Positions 46,015 through 53,987 of a stretch of DNA of 64,000 nt are shown here, piece after piece. The notes beneath the pieces are model-generated. The model was given only the letters and a program-made list of their open reading frames with translations, did not search any database and was not told where the DNA came from. Each line of letters opens with the position of its first letter. Within the stretch, counting starts at the first letter, position 1. Source of the stretch: Hyphomicrobiales bacterium (lineage in GTDB: Bacteria; Pseudomonadota; Alphaproteobacteria; Rhizobiales; Rhizobiaceae); NCBI GenBank assembly GCA_021775455.1, contig JAJFHU010000006.1, positions 1 through 64,000 of the forward strand, in the 5' to 3' direction. Position numbers and translations under genes: made by a program.

Positions 46015-46572
46015 ATGAAATCCATAAAATCTGTGTGCATTTATTGCGGTTCAAAACCAGGAAACCAGTCAATATATACCGAAGGCGCTTTCGTGCTGGG
46101 CAAAGCCCTGGCAGCAAATGGAATTAGACTGGTATATGGCGGCGGAACGATAGGTATAATGGGTGTAGTTTCCAATGCTGCAAGAGAGCACGGCGGTGAA
46201 GTGCTCGGTGTGATTCCGGAATTTCTGGTTCAAACAGACGCTGTTGGCAAGCTGGATGATAACCACATTGTTACCCGAAACATGCATGAGCGAAAACAAA
46301 TCATGTTTGAACAAAGTGATGCGTTCATTGCTCTTCCAGGCGGCATTGGCACTTTGGAGGAAATCGTGGAAATCATGACTTGGGCGCAGATGAAACAACA
46401 TGCGAAACCCATGATATTTGCGAATTTCGATGGCTACTGGAAACCAATGATTGCCCTGCTGGAACACATGAACGAAGAAGGTTTTCTGCGGCCGGAACGG
46501 TCAGCCCAACCATTGTTCATTGATGATCCGGAAAAAATTGTCTTTACTCTGAAAAATCTGGATCAGGGCTGA
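46015..46572 (+). CDS. LOG family protein (TIGR00730), likely nucleoside 5'-monophosphate phosphoribohydrolase
   Basis: 185 residues from ATG 46015 (MKSIKSVCIYCGS); a start at 45994 would add seven residues. The LOG motif PGGIGTLEEI and the upstream RNMHERKQIMFEQSDAFIALPGG are intact. Members hydrolyse AMP-like or cytokinin-riboside monophosphates to release the base. It ends overlapping the end of the convergent rarD gene by ten bases, a tail-to-tail overlap. Whether this one has cytokinin-related activity is unknown. Confidence 0.9.
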   Translation: MKSIKSVCIYCGSKPGNQSIYTEGAFVLGKALAANGIRLVYGGGTIGIMGVVSNAAREHGGEVLGVIPEFLVQTDAVGKLDDNHIVTRNMHERKQIMFEQSDAFIALPGGIGTLEEIVEIMTWAQMKQHAKPMIFANFDGYWKPMIALLEHMNEEGFLRPERSAQPLFIDDPEKIVFTLKNLDQG

Positions 46573-47447
46573 CTACGCAACGCTGACCAGGAATAAATAA
46601 CGAGCGCCATCCAGATCAACCCGAAAGCAATCAATTGAACCTGGCTAAAGGGTTCACCAAACACAAACAGGCCAATCAGGAACAGATTGGTCGGCACGAT
46701 GTATTGCATCAATCCGATGGTTGAAAGGCGAAGTCGTCGTGCACCGGCTGCATAAAGCATAAGTGGAATCGCAGTTGCCGGTCCGCAGCCCGCCAGCAAC
46801 CAAAAATTGACTGGTGTTTTAAACAACGCTGCCTCGCCCGTCCATTGTATCCAGAAAATGTATCCCAATGCTATCGGTGCTATCAGCATGGTTTCAATCA
46901 AAAACCCCTGTGATGGTCCTACATCAATTGTCTTTCGGATCAGCCCATACAGCGCAAACGTAATTGCCAGAAAGAAACTGACCCACGGAAAACGCCCTCC
47001 CCAAACGGTCAGAATTGAAACGGCAATGACTGCCAATAATATGGCCACGAGTTGCGCTCTGGTGAATTTTTCCTTGAGCAATAACCCGCCCATTGCAACC
47101 GTAATCAGCGGATTGATGTAATAGCCAAGCGCTGCCTCCAGCGTATAACCCGCATTAACTGCCCAGACGAATGCGAGCCAGTTTGTTGAAACCACTGTTG
47201 CGCTAACAACAAGCAATTTCATTTTCCGCCAACTGGCAAGCGTTGGTTTAATGTCTCCTGTACGGCCTATAGCTATCAGAACTACCGCTGCAACTGGCAA
47301 AGACCAAAGCGCCCGATGAGCAGTTACCTCAATCGCATCGATGTGGTCCATCAGTTTGATGTATAGCGCCACACCTCCCCACCACATATATGCGGTGAAT
47401 GCGAACAGCAATCCTGATCTGGTGTCAGTGGATTGGGTTGGCGACAA
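46563..47447 (-). CDS. rarD: EamA family transporter RarD
   Basis: 294 residues, about ten hydrophobic segments in two EamA repeats. RarD-specific stretches include FTAYMWWGGVALYIKLMDHI near the N-terminus and LGYYINPLITVAMGGLLLKEKFTRAQ. RarD is linked by name to chloramphenicol sensitivity, but its substrate is not established. It starts four bases after the end of cimA and overlaps the convergent LOG gene by ten bases. Confidence 0.9.
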   Translation of the reverse strand: MSPTQSTDTRSGLLFAFTAYMWWGGVALYIKLMDHIDAIEVTAHRALWSLPVAAVVLIAIGRTGDIKPTLASWRKMKLLVVSATVVSTNWLAFVWAVNAGYTLEAALGYYINPLITVAMGGLLLKEKFTRAQLVAILLAVIAVSILTVWGGRFPWVSFFLAITFALYGLIRKTIDVGPSQGFLIETMLIAPIALGYIFWIQWTGEAALFKTPVNFWLLAGCGPATAIPLMLYAAGARRLRLSTIGLMQYIVPTNLFLIGLFVFGEPFSQVQLIAFGLIWMALVIYSWSALRSQP

Positions 47448-47451
47448 TGGG

Positions 47452-49038
47452 TTATCCAGCTTTCATCAGCTTGTAGTTTATCGAATCCAGCAACGCCTGG
47501 AATGAGGCATCGATGATGTTGTGGGAAACGCCTACGGTCGTCCAGCGCTCGCCTGCTGCATCAGATGATTCAATCAGTACGCGCGTTATGGCTTCTGTCC
47601 CGCCATTTAGTATACGCACCTTGTAGTCGACAAGTTCAAGGTCTTCAATTTGCGACTGGAACTTGCCCAGGTCAGTGCGAAGGGCGCGGTCCAATGCGTT
47701 GACAGGACCCTGACCTTCAGCAACCGAATGGAAAAACTCGCCGTCGACTTCCACCTTCACCACCGCTTCAGAAACCGTGATGACTTCTCCCTTTGCATTG
47801 AACCGGCGTTCGACCTGGGTGCGGTAACTTTCAACTTTGAAGAATTGCGGGACCGCGCCCAAGTGTCGGCGTGCCAACAGTTCAAAACTCGCATCAGCAG
47901 CCTCATAAGCGTAACCTTGAGCCTCGCGCTCCTTGACGATTGAAATGAGTGACTCAAGTTTTGAATCATCCTTGTCGACTTCAATACCTCGTCGTGAGAG
48001 CTCGTTTAGGAAGTTTGATTTCCCGCCCTGGTCAGAGACCATCAACCGGCGCGAGTTTCCGACGGCCTCAGGAGGTACATGCTCGTAGGTTTTCGGTTCT
48101 TTCATCAATGCAGAGGCGTGAATACCGGCTTTGGTAGCAAATGCCGAAGAACCGACATAAGCAGCTTGTGCATCCGGAGCACGGTTCAGCAGCTCGTCAA
48201 ATTTATGAGAGACACGAGAGATATCCTTCAATTTCTCTTCAGATATCCCGATTTCAAAGCGTTTTGAGAAATAGGATTTCAACATCAACGTTGGAATAAT
48301 TGCTGTCAGATTGGCATTGCCACAACGCTCGCCAATCCCGTTGGTGGTTCCCTGAACCTGGCGAACACCGTGATCAACGGCGGCAAGCGAATTTGCTACG
48401 GCTTGACCTGTATCATCATGCGCATGAATACCAAGGTGACCGCCTGGCACCACCGCAATGACCGCTTCCACAATTTCGCTGACTTCATGCGGTTGTGTAC
48501 CTCCATTTGTATCACACAGAACAACCCACCGGGCACCGGAATCGAATGCAGCCTTGGCGCATTGAAGCGCGTAATCCGGATTGGCTTTGTACCCATCGAA
48601 GAAATGCTCGCAATCAACCATCGCCTCCTGGCCATCGGCAACTACTGCAGCTACGGATTGCTCTATTCCTTCTATGTTTTCTTCGTTGGTGCAACCCAGG
48701 GCTACGCGTACATGATAATCCCAGGCCTTTGCAACGAAACACACCGCGTCGGTCTTGGCTTGAAGCAATGCCGCAATGCCCGGATCATTGGCGACTGAAA
48801 CCCCTGCCCGCTTGGTCATGCCGAAACCGACAAAGCTTGCATTTTTGGTCCGCCTTTTGGAGAAGAACTCGGTGTCTGTTGGGTTGGCACCGGGGTAACC
48901 GCCTTCCACATAATCCAGCCCAAATTCGTCCAGCATGTTTGCAATGGTAATCTTGTCCTGAACGGAGAAGTCTATGCCAGGCGTCTGCTGACCATCTCGC
49001 AGCGTGGTGTCAAAGAGGTATATCCGTTCCTTGGTCAT
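47452..49038 (-). CDS. cimA: Citramalate synthase
   Basis: 528 residues from ATG 49038, which overlaps the upstream GFA-family gene stop by four bases (ATGA); a TTG at 49050 would add four residues. CimA condenses pyruvate and acetyl-CoA to (R)-citramalate, a threonine-independent route to isoleucine. The N-terminal HMGL domain has DTTLRDGQQTPGIDF with the catalytic Arg-Asp, and the metal-binding HLGIHAHDDTG. The C-terminal LeuA-type regulatory domain (VKVEVDGEFFHSVAEGQGPVNALD) is present. It could be mis-annotated as homocitrate or 2-isopropylmalate synthase, but length and motifs favour CimA. Confidence 0.92.
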   Translation of the reverse strand: MTKERIYLFDTTLRDGQQTPGIDFSVQDKITIANMLDEFGLDYVEGGYPGANPTDTEFFSKRRTKNASFVGFGMTKRAGVSVANDPGIAALLQAKTDAVCFVAKAWDYHVRVALGCTNEENIEGIEQSVAAVVADGQEAMVDCEHFFDGYKANPDYALQCAKAAFDSGARWVVLCDTNGGTQPHEVSEIVEAVIAVVPGGHLGIHAHDDTGQAVANSLAAVDHGVRQVQGTTNGIGERCGNANLTAIIPTLMLKSYFSKRFEIGISEEKLKDISRVSHKFDELLNRAPDAQAAYVGSSAFATKAGIHASALMKEPKTYEHVPPEAVGNSRRLMVSDQGGKSNFLNELSRRGIEVDKDDSKLESLISIVKEREAQGYAYEAADASFELLARRHLGAVPQFFKVESYRTQVERRFNAKGEVITVSEAVVKVEVDGEFFHSVAEGQGPVNALDRALRTDLGKFQSQIEDLELVDYKVRILNGGTEAITRVLIESSDAAGERWTTVGVSHNIIDASFQALLDSINYKLMKAG

Positions 49039-49508
49039 TTTTTTGGCCAATCTTTGGTGTCGTGGTCTGGATGTTGTAATGTCTGCAAAGTTTTTAGAAA
49101 CGGTGCCTGCTCCACATCATCCATTGTCACGCGTTCGGGCAAATCCGGCACACTGTCACACCAGCGCCGCTTGCCCTCAATGCCATAGGCGATGGTGGGG
49201 GCAACGGCTTCGGGATCGTCGAATGTAATTACACACAGTGCCATTCCATCCGGCGCATCGTAGGCGAGCGGTGTTCCGCATTCCCGACAAAATCCTCGAC
49301 GTACGGCATCAGAGGATTGGAACCATGCGGGTTCATCGCGTGTCCATTTCACCGGATTTTCTCCAGGTCCAACCAGCGCCAGATAAGGAGCTGCTGAAGC
49401 CTTTTGGCACATGCGGCAATGACAGATGGAAGACGTACCGGGATTCCCGGTAACACGGAAGCGCACCGCACCGCACTGACAACCGCCTGAGAGAGTTTGG
49501 GCATTCAC
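49035..49508 (-). CDS. GFA (glutathione-dependent formaldehyde-activating/CENP-V) family protein
   Basis: 157 residues starting at GTG 49508. The zinc-binding cysteines are visible in GGCQCGAVRF, CHCRMCQK and RGFCRECGTPL, the three Cys motifs of the family. Members are small zinc proteins; only some act on S-hydroxymethylglutathione, so the function is open. It overlaps the DUF559 gene by four bases at its start and cimA by four bases at its end, so the three may be one transcription unit. Confidence 0.88.
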   Translation of the reverse strand: MNAQTLSGGCQCGAVRFRVTGNPGTSSICHCRMCQKASAAPYLALVGPGENPVKWTRDEPAWFQSSDAVRRGFCRECGTPLAYDAPDGMALCVITFDDPEAVAPTIAYGIEGKRRWCDSVPDLPERVTMDDVEQAPFLKTLQTLQHPDHDTKDWPKK

Positions 49509-49921
49509 CGCTTCACCTCCGGCGTTCTTTGCACATTTGGTTGCTCCTCAAACTTCACACCATTTTCCCCAAGCGTTGCGATAATATGCTGGCAAACACC
49601 ATCCAGATCACCCAACACATCATCGTTCCAAAACCTGACAACCTGCCAGCCCAGATTGCGAAAATATTCCGTCCTTTCTCCGTCGTAGTTGATCTGCGCG
49701 TCTGTTGCATGCTGGCTACCATCAGCCTCCACAATCAGCCGATGTTCCGAACAGGCAAAATCCACGATGTAATTTCCTATCGGCATTTGGCGTTTGAAAC
49801 CCAAACCTTCAAGTCGATGGGCCCGCAAGGCATTCCAGAGCTTGAGTTCAGCCTCGGTCAAATTCTTTCGCATACGACGCGAGTTTACTCGGTGAAGATG
49901 CGAAATCTGTTGATGTGGCAT
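49505..49921 (-). CDS. DUF559 domain protein, VSR/PD-(D/E)XK-like endonuclease fold
   Basis: 138 residues. The core LTEAELKLWNALRAHRLEG, KRQMPIGNYIVDFACSEHRLIVEADGSQH and VVRFWNDDV is the DUF559 signature, related to very-short-patch-repair endonucleases; Asp and Glu in IVDF and VEAD would be the metal ligands. Activity is not shown for most members. It overlaps the GFA gene (GTGA). Its ATG lies nine bases from the left end of a repeat-bounded 258-bp segment. DUF559 genes often sit in variable regions. Confidence 0.88.
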   Translation of the reverse strand: MPHQQISHLHRVNSRRMRKNLTEAELKLWNALRAHRLEGLGFKRQMPIGNYIVDFACSEHRLIVEADGSQHATDAQINYDGERTEYFRNLGWQVVRFWNDDVLGDLDGVCQHIIATLGENGVKFEEQPNVQRTPEVKR

Positions 49922-49929
49922 GGATCAAC

Positions 49930-50187
49930 ACCCCCCTCTGTCGCAAAGCGGCAACCATCTCGCCAAAACGGTAAACATTGTGACTGTTACAATCTCCAAC
50001 TTAAGAGCTCTGGAAAAGGCGTGCCATGGCAATCTCTTTTCCTCCGGGCGAATTGAAACTGGCAGCCATTGCCCCAAATCCGAAAAGACCGCGCTTGTGA
50101 CCAGCCTCAAATCCTGATTGGTGGCAAAAACGTGCTCCAGCGATCTCCCCCCTTGCGGGGGAGATGCCCGACAGGGCAGAGGGGGGT
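49930..50187. repeat. 258-bp segment bounded by opposed copies of a rhizobial palindromic repeat
   Basis: The right end has ATCTCCCCC-CTTGC-GGGGGAGAT (50143-50165), then GCCC-GACA-GGGC and CAGAGGGGGGT (50177-50187). The left end begins ACCCCCCTCTG (49930-49940), an exact inverse of that last element, followed by a degenerate palindrome ending near 49960. About 180 bases of unique sequence lie between. This matches the C-rich palindromic intergenic repeats common in rhizobia. It sits between DUF559 and the 3' end of cysS and contains no gene that I can see. Confidence 0.6.
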
Positions 50188-50196
50188 AAAAGCAGC

Positions 50197-51690
50197 TCAC
50201 CGCTTCACCTCCCAGGTTGTGATCCGTTCGCCAGTTTCTGAATCTTTTGAATCCTTTAGCTGGATTCCCTGAGATGCCAGTTCATCGCGAATGCGGTCAG
50301 CTTCAGCGAAGTTTTTGGCGTTGAGATATTCGAGGCGTTGACTGATTCTTTCATTCAAAAAGCCTTCAGTTAATCCAAGTTCCTTTACCGCAATTTTTTG
50401 GAAAGCACGCTCCACGGATTCAGAAACTCCAGCTTTGTGATCAGACCTTATTTTGGCGCCAATATTTGATAGCTTGATATCTTGAAAACCAAGAAAATAG
50501 ACTGATGCTGCAACATCTTTTGAATCAGCAGTTTTGCTATTTAATGCCATCACTGCCGAATATGCATTTAGGTCATCACATAGGGTTGAAATTACCTCTT
50601 GAAGAACCTCTCCTTCATCCGGGCCATATTTGCGAACTAGGTTGCTAAAACCAATCGAGATTTTCTCCGCCTCCTCCAGTCGCTTGACCGAGAAATCAAT
50701 CGGCTCGCGATAGTGCGTCATCAACATCGCAAGGCGAAGAACTTCCCCTGGCCATTTGCGTCCGCCAAATTTCTCCGTATGCAACAAATCATGGATCGTC
50801 ACAAAATTCCCTTCGGACTTGGACATCTTTTTACCCTCGACCTGCAGGTATCCATTGTGCATCCAGATGTTGGCCATGACGTTAGTTCCATGAGCGCAGC
50901 GGGATTGGGCTATCTCGTTTTCATGGTGAGGGAAGATCAGATCGAGTCCGCCGCCATGAATGTCGAACACTTCACCCAGATGATGCTTGCTCATCACCGA
51001 ACACTCGATGTGCCAGCCGGGGCGCCCGCGAATTGAAGTCGTTTTTCCGCCCTCCGTAAACTCGGCATCCCAACCCGGTTCGTTCTCGTTTGACTCTTTC
51101 CAGAGAACGAAGTCCCCCGGATTTTTCTTGTGGGATTCAACCGCCACACGGGCACCAGCTTTTTGATCATCAAGATTTCGATTTGATAACGCTCCATACT
51201 CGGGCATTGCCCTCACATCGAACAACACTTCATGACCCTCATTACCCCGAGCCACATAGGCATGTCCCAAGTTTAGCAAATTTTGGACCATCTGCCTCAT
51301 GCCGTCGATATGCTCTGTTGCACGTGGCTCGTGCGTTGGTTCGAGACACCCAAGCGCCTTTACATCATCATGAAACTGGTTGGCAGTTTTTTCGGTGACT
51401 TTCCGAATAGCCTCGTTAAGCGGCAGATCAGGATAATCGCGAAGCGCACGGGCGTTTATCTTGTCGTCAACGTCTGTGATATTTCGTGCATAGGTGACAT
51501 GTTCCACTCCATACACATGCCGTAACAGTCGATAGAGCACATCAAACACGATAACCGGACGCGCGTTACCGATATGAGCAAAGTCGTAGACGGTCGGCCC
51601 GCACACATACATGCGCACGTCATCAGGATCGATCGCCGTAAACGCCTCCTTCTTGCGGGTAAGCGTATTGTAGAGCTTCAAATCAACCAC
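50197..51690 (-). CDS. cysS: Cysteinyl-tRNA synthetase
   Basis: 497 residues. The class I aminoacyl-tRNA synthetase motifs are intact: [15 protein letters not shown] near residue 30 (zinc Cys and the HIGH-type motif), [11 protein letters not shown] and [13 protein letters not shown] for the zinc site, and KKMSKSEGN near 290. It charges tRNA-Cys. GTG start at 51690 behind AAGGGAGG. A second, truncated copy of the gene's 5' end lies just upstream, its open frame overlaps this start codon, and repeats flank the gene on both sides. Confidence 0.96.
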   Translation of the reverse strand: MVDLKLYNTLTRKKEAFTAIDPDDVRMYVCGPTVYDFAHIGNARPVIVFDVLYRLLRHVYGVEHVTYARNITDVDDKINARALRDYPDLPLNEAIRKVTEKTANQFHDDVKALGCLEPTHEPRATEHIDGMRQMVQNLLNLGHAYVARGNEGHEVLFDVRAMPEYGALSNRNLDDQKAGARVAVESHKKNPGDFVLWKESNENEPGWDAEFTEGGKTTSIRGRPGWHIECSVMSKHHLGEVFDIHGGGLDLIFPHHENEIAQSRCAHGTNVMANIWMHNGYLQVEGKKMSKSEGNFVTIHDLLHTEKFGGRKWPGEVLRLAMLMTHYREPIDFSVKRLEEAEKISIGFSNLVRKYGPDEGEVLQEVISTLCDDLNAYSAVMALNSKTADSKDVAASVYFLGFQDIKLSNIGAKIRSDHKAGVSESVERAFQKIAVKELGLTEGFLNERISQRLEYLNAKNFAEADRIRDELASQGIQLKDSKDSETGERITTWEVKR

Positions 51691-51715
51691 AACGGGCCTC
51701 CCTTGTTTTTAGCCT

Positions 51716-51758
51716 GCACAGCTTGTCCGAAAACCGGTTCCCACTTTTCGGGCTGTGC
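51716..51758. repeat. Rhizobial palindromic repeat between the cysS stub and cysS
   Basis: Outer arms GCACAGC (51716-51722) and GCTGTGC (51752-51758); inner arms CCGAAAA (51727-51733) and TTTTCGG (51745-51751); centre with ACCGGTTCCCAC. The inner sequence is one of the commonest intergenic repeats in rhizobial and Brucella-type genomes. It lies at the breakpoint where the truncated cysS copy ends. Confidence 0.65.
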
Positions 51759-51763
51759 AAGCG

Positions 51764-51865
51764 CGGCCCGCACACATACATCCGAACATTATTGGTATCG
51801 ACCGGCGTGAACGCCTCCTTCTTGCGGGTAAGCGTATTGTAGAGTTTCAACTTAATATCGGTCAT
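51764..51865 (-). pseudogene. Truncated duplicate of the cysS 5' end
   Basis: From ATG 51865 the frame encodes [19 protein letters not shown] and continues to MYVCGP, matching residues 1-32 of the intact CysS next door with clear divergence (TPVDTNN against TAIDPDD). Homology stops at 51764, at the edge of the palindromic repeat. The frame stays open across the repeat to a TGA at 51683-51685, eight bases inside the intact cysS, so a 60-residue peptide could be made and coupled to it. It cannot be a working synthetase. The 190 bases upstream (51866-52055) hold no other gene; they may contain the original cysS promoter. Confidence 0.85.
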
Positions 51866-52055
51866 TTCAAATTCCATATGCAATTCATGATGCATAGCCT
51901 CCGCCGGGTCCGGAGCGCTCACACTTTGTTTTTGGAAAAAAGAACGACCGGACCAGCGAAAAGCTAGCCAATAATTTTGCAGATAATGATGCAAGCACGT
52001 GAATGTGCGGTTAAGGTCGTCATGATTTGTCTTATTGCCCGAAAAACCCGAAGCG

Positions 52056-52670
52056 TCAAGCGTTGACAAAATCATACAGCAGATGAAGCCCCAAGCCTGC
52101 CATTACAACGGCAATCAAACAATCAAGAACTTGCCAGGACTTGGGTTTTGCAAAATATGGCCCCAAAAGCCTTGCGCCATAACCCAGCGCGAAAAACCAT
52201 ACGAATGATGCCAGGGCAGCTCCCAAGCCGTATGCAATCCGCTCGTTACCCTGGTAAGCTGACGACAATCCTCCCAACAGCAAGACTGTATCCAAATAGA
52301 CGTGTGGGTTCAGGAAAGTGAAAGCCAAACAAATTGCAATTGCTGATTTCCGGCTGTGACCACCGTTCTTTCGAAGTTCCATTCCGTCTGGATGAAACGC
52401 TCGCCGTATGGAAATGATTGCATAGAAAAACAAGAACAACGCGCCAGTCAACTGTATGGAGGCAATCAAATTCGGAGAACGCGAAACTATTGCACCCACT
52501 CCGGCAACCCCGACTGCAATAAGCAATGCGTCTGAGACTGCACATATCAGGCAGAGAACAAACACATGCTGGCGTAGCAAACCCTGCCGCAAGATGAATG
52601 CATTTTGTGCGCCTATGGCGATGATCAGTGTTGCTCCAAGAACAAACCCGTATATACCTGCTGAAATCAA
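52056..52670 (-). CDS. LysE/ArgO family amino acid exporter
   Basis: 204 residues with five to six hydrophobic segments. It starts [36 protein letters not shown], the typical LysE N-terminus; the [16 protein letters not shown] stretch is also characteristic. Members export lysine, arginine or related basic amino acids from the cytoplasm. TTG start at 52670 overlaps the SRAP gene stop by four bases. The exact substrate is not evident. Confidence 0.9.
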   Translation of the reverse strand: MISAGIYGFVLGATLIIAIGAQNAFILRQGLLRQHVFVLCLICAVSDALLIAVGVAGVGAIVSRSPNLIASIQLTGALFLFFYAIISIRRAFHPDGMELRKNGGHSRKSAIAICLAFTFLNPHVYLDTVLLLGGLSSAYQGNERIAYGLGAALASFVWFFALGYGARLLGPYFAKPKSWQVLDCLIAVVMAGLGLHLLYDFVNA

Positions 52671-53401
52671 AACAAATCCATTTGACTAGAGTGATCGGGC
52701 TTGTGCTTTCTGGCAGAACCCTGTTGAGGCGCGGGTTGTTGAATATCGGGGCCATTGTTGGCCACCTTGTTAACGCGGTCACTGACCGCTATTGCGTTAA
52801 AGAAACCATTTTCAATTGGTTCCATCAGCTTGGCGATTTCCTTCGGACCGTTATTCTGGCAATCCAGCCAGAGATCAAAATCTTCAGGTTTGATTACTAC
52901 CGGCATCCGATGGTGAATATTGCCTATCTGGGAATTGGAAGCGGTTGTCAGAATGCAGCCGGTATCTATTTCCGTACCATCGGCACCCGTCCAAGTTTCC
53001 ATCAACCCGCCAAAAGCTACAATATTACCGGATGCTGGCGTGATCCAGTAAGCCTGTTTAGGTTGCTTCTTGTCCACCGGTCGGTACCACTCGTAAAAAC
53101 CAGAAGCCGGTATCAAAATCCGGCTATGGCGTATTGCTGATTTGAAAGAAGCCTTAGCTGCTACTGTCTCGGACCGGGCGTTTATCAGCAATGTAAAATC
53201 ATCTGGGTCTTTCACCCATTGAGGGATCAATCCCCAGCGAACGAGGATCATCGATCGATTGCCTTGATGGTCAAGCATCGCTGTCAAAATTGGTTGGGTT
53301 GGCGCAATGTTGTAGCGCGGCGGAAAACCCGCAATTTCATCAAAATCAAACAGGGCGCAGACCTCTTCAGGTGTTGCCGTTAATGAAAATCTTCCACACA
53401 T
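52667..53401 (-). CDS. SRAP family protein (HMCES/YedK), abasic-site DNA-protein crosslinker
   Basis: 244 residues from ATG 53401, so that Cys2 (MCGRFSLT) becomes the N-terminal catalytic residue after Met removal; an in-frame start at 53422 would hide it and is rejected. The other family residues are seen in LLINARSETV, IPASGFYEW and IHHRMPVV. SRAP proteins form a thiazolidine crosslink to abasic sites in single-stranded DNA and protect them from cleavage. A long very AT-rich stretch lies upstream. Coupled to lysE by a four-base overlap. Confidence 0.94.
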   Translation of the reverse strand: MCGRFSLTATPEEVCALFDFDEIAGFPPRYNIAPTQPILTAMLDHQGNRSMILVRWGLIPQWVKDPDDFTLLINARSETVAAKASFKSAIRHSRILIPASGFYEWYRPVDKKQPKQAYWITPASGNIVAFGGLMETWTGADGTEIDTGCILTTASNSQIGNIHHRMPVVIKPEDFDLWLDCQNNGPKEIAKLMEPIENGFFNAIAVSDRVNKVANNGPDIQQPAPQQGSARKHKPDHSSQMDLF

Positions 53402-53432
53402 GTTACCTAATGAACCAGCCAATTATTTCTAT

Positions 53433-53461
53433 TTTATAACAGATTCAAACAATGATATAAT
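53433..53461 (+). promoter_or_regulatory. Possible extended -10 promoter of the Nudix gene
   Basis: TGATATAAT: TATAAT at 53456-53461 preceded by TG at an extended -10 position. The -35 region (TTTATA-like, 53433-53438) is poor. It lies in a strikingly AT-rich gap between the divergent SRAP and Nudix genes. Confidence 0.35.
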
Positions 53462-53494
53462 TAATTTCAGGATATACAGAAAAAATTTATACAA

Positions 53495-53941
53495 ATGCAT
53501 AAAAATTCTTTATCTGAAATTAGAATTTCTACGTTTACTGGTGTTGGAATTCTGGTTCGGAAGGGTAAAAAGTTTCTGTTCATAAAGCGCGGAAAAGAAC
53601 CTTTTCAGGGGTTTTGGACATTACCAGGTGGTGAACAGGATCCTGGGGAAACCGCTGAAGAGGCAGCCCATCGGGAATTGCGCGAAGAAACCAGACTTTT
53701 TGCTGATACGCTAAATTTTTTGACAATTTTTGAACAAGAATCACATGATGTAAGCAGTGGACACTCAGTACATGTGAAACTTTCCATTTTTTTGGCCAAA
53801 TCCGTTTCCGGCTCGCCGCAAGCGATGGATGATGCTGAAAACCTAAACTGGTTTTCCCTTGATGAAATTCCTGAACTGAACACCACACCCGGATTGGAAG
53901 AACTGCTTCATAAAGTGGCCCCGCAAATCACCCAATCTTGA
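53495..53941 (+). CDS. Nudix hydrolase
   Basis: 148 residues with a complete Nudix box at 46-68: G46, E52, R60-E61, E64-E65 in the pattern G-x5-E-x7-REU-x-EE-x2-U. Nudix enzymes hydrolyse nucleoside diphosphates linked to another moiety. The substrate cannot be told; ADP-ribose-like compounds are common. The gene is close to nadQ and the NAD synthesis genes, but a NAD-related substrate is only speculation. Tandem with a DUF3179 gene 46 bases downstream. Confidence 0.9.
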   Translation: MHKNSLSEIRISTFTGVGILVRKGKKFLFIKRGKEPFQGFWTLPGGEQDPGETAEEAAHRELREETRLFADTLNFLTIFEQESHDVSSGHSVHVKLSIFLAKSVSGSPQAMDDAENLNWFSLDEIPELNTTPGLEELLHKVAPQITQS

Positions 53942-53987
53942 TCGACTGTGCATGGGATTGTGGACAATCCCACAATATACTGCGGCC

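Noticed and set aside
51866-52075. Upstream extension of the cysS stub frame to 52075
   Set aside because: The residues before MTDIKLK do not match CysS; the frame just happens to be open.
53385-53401. LexA box upstream of the SRAP gene (minus-strand GTTCATTAGGTAACA)
   Set aside because: The second half-site is not GTTC, so it does not match the alphaproteobacterial LexA consensus.
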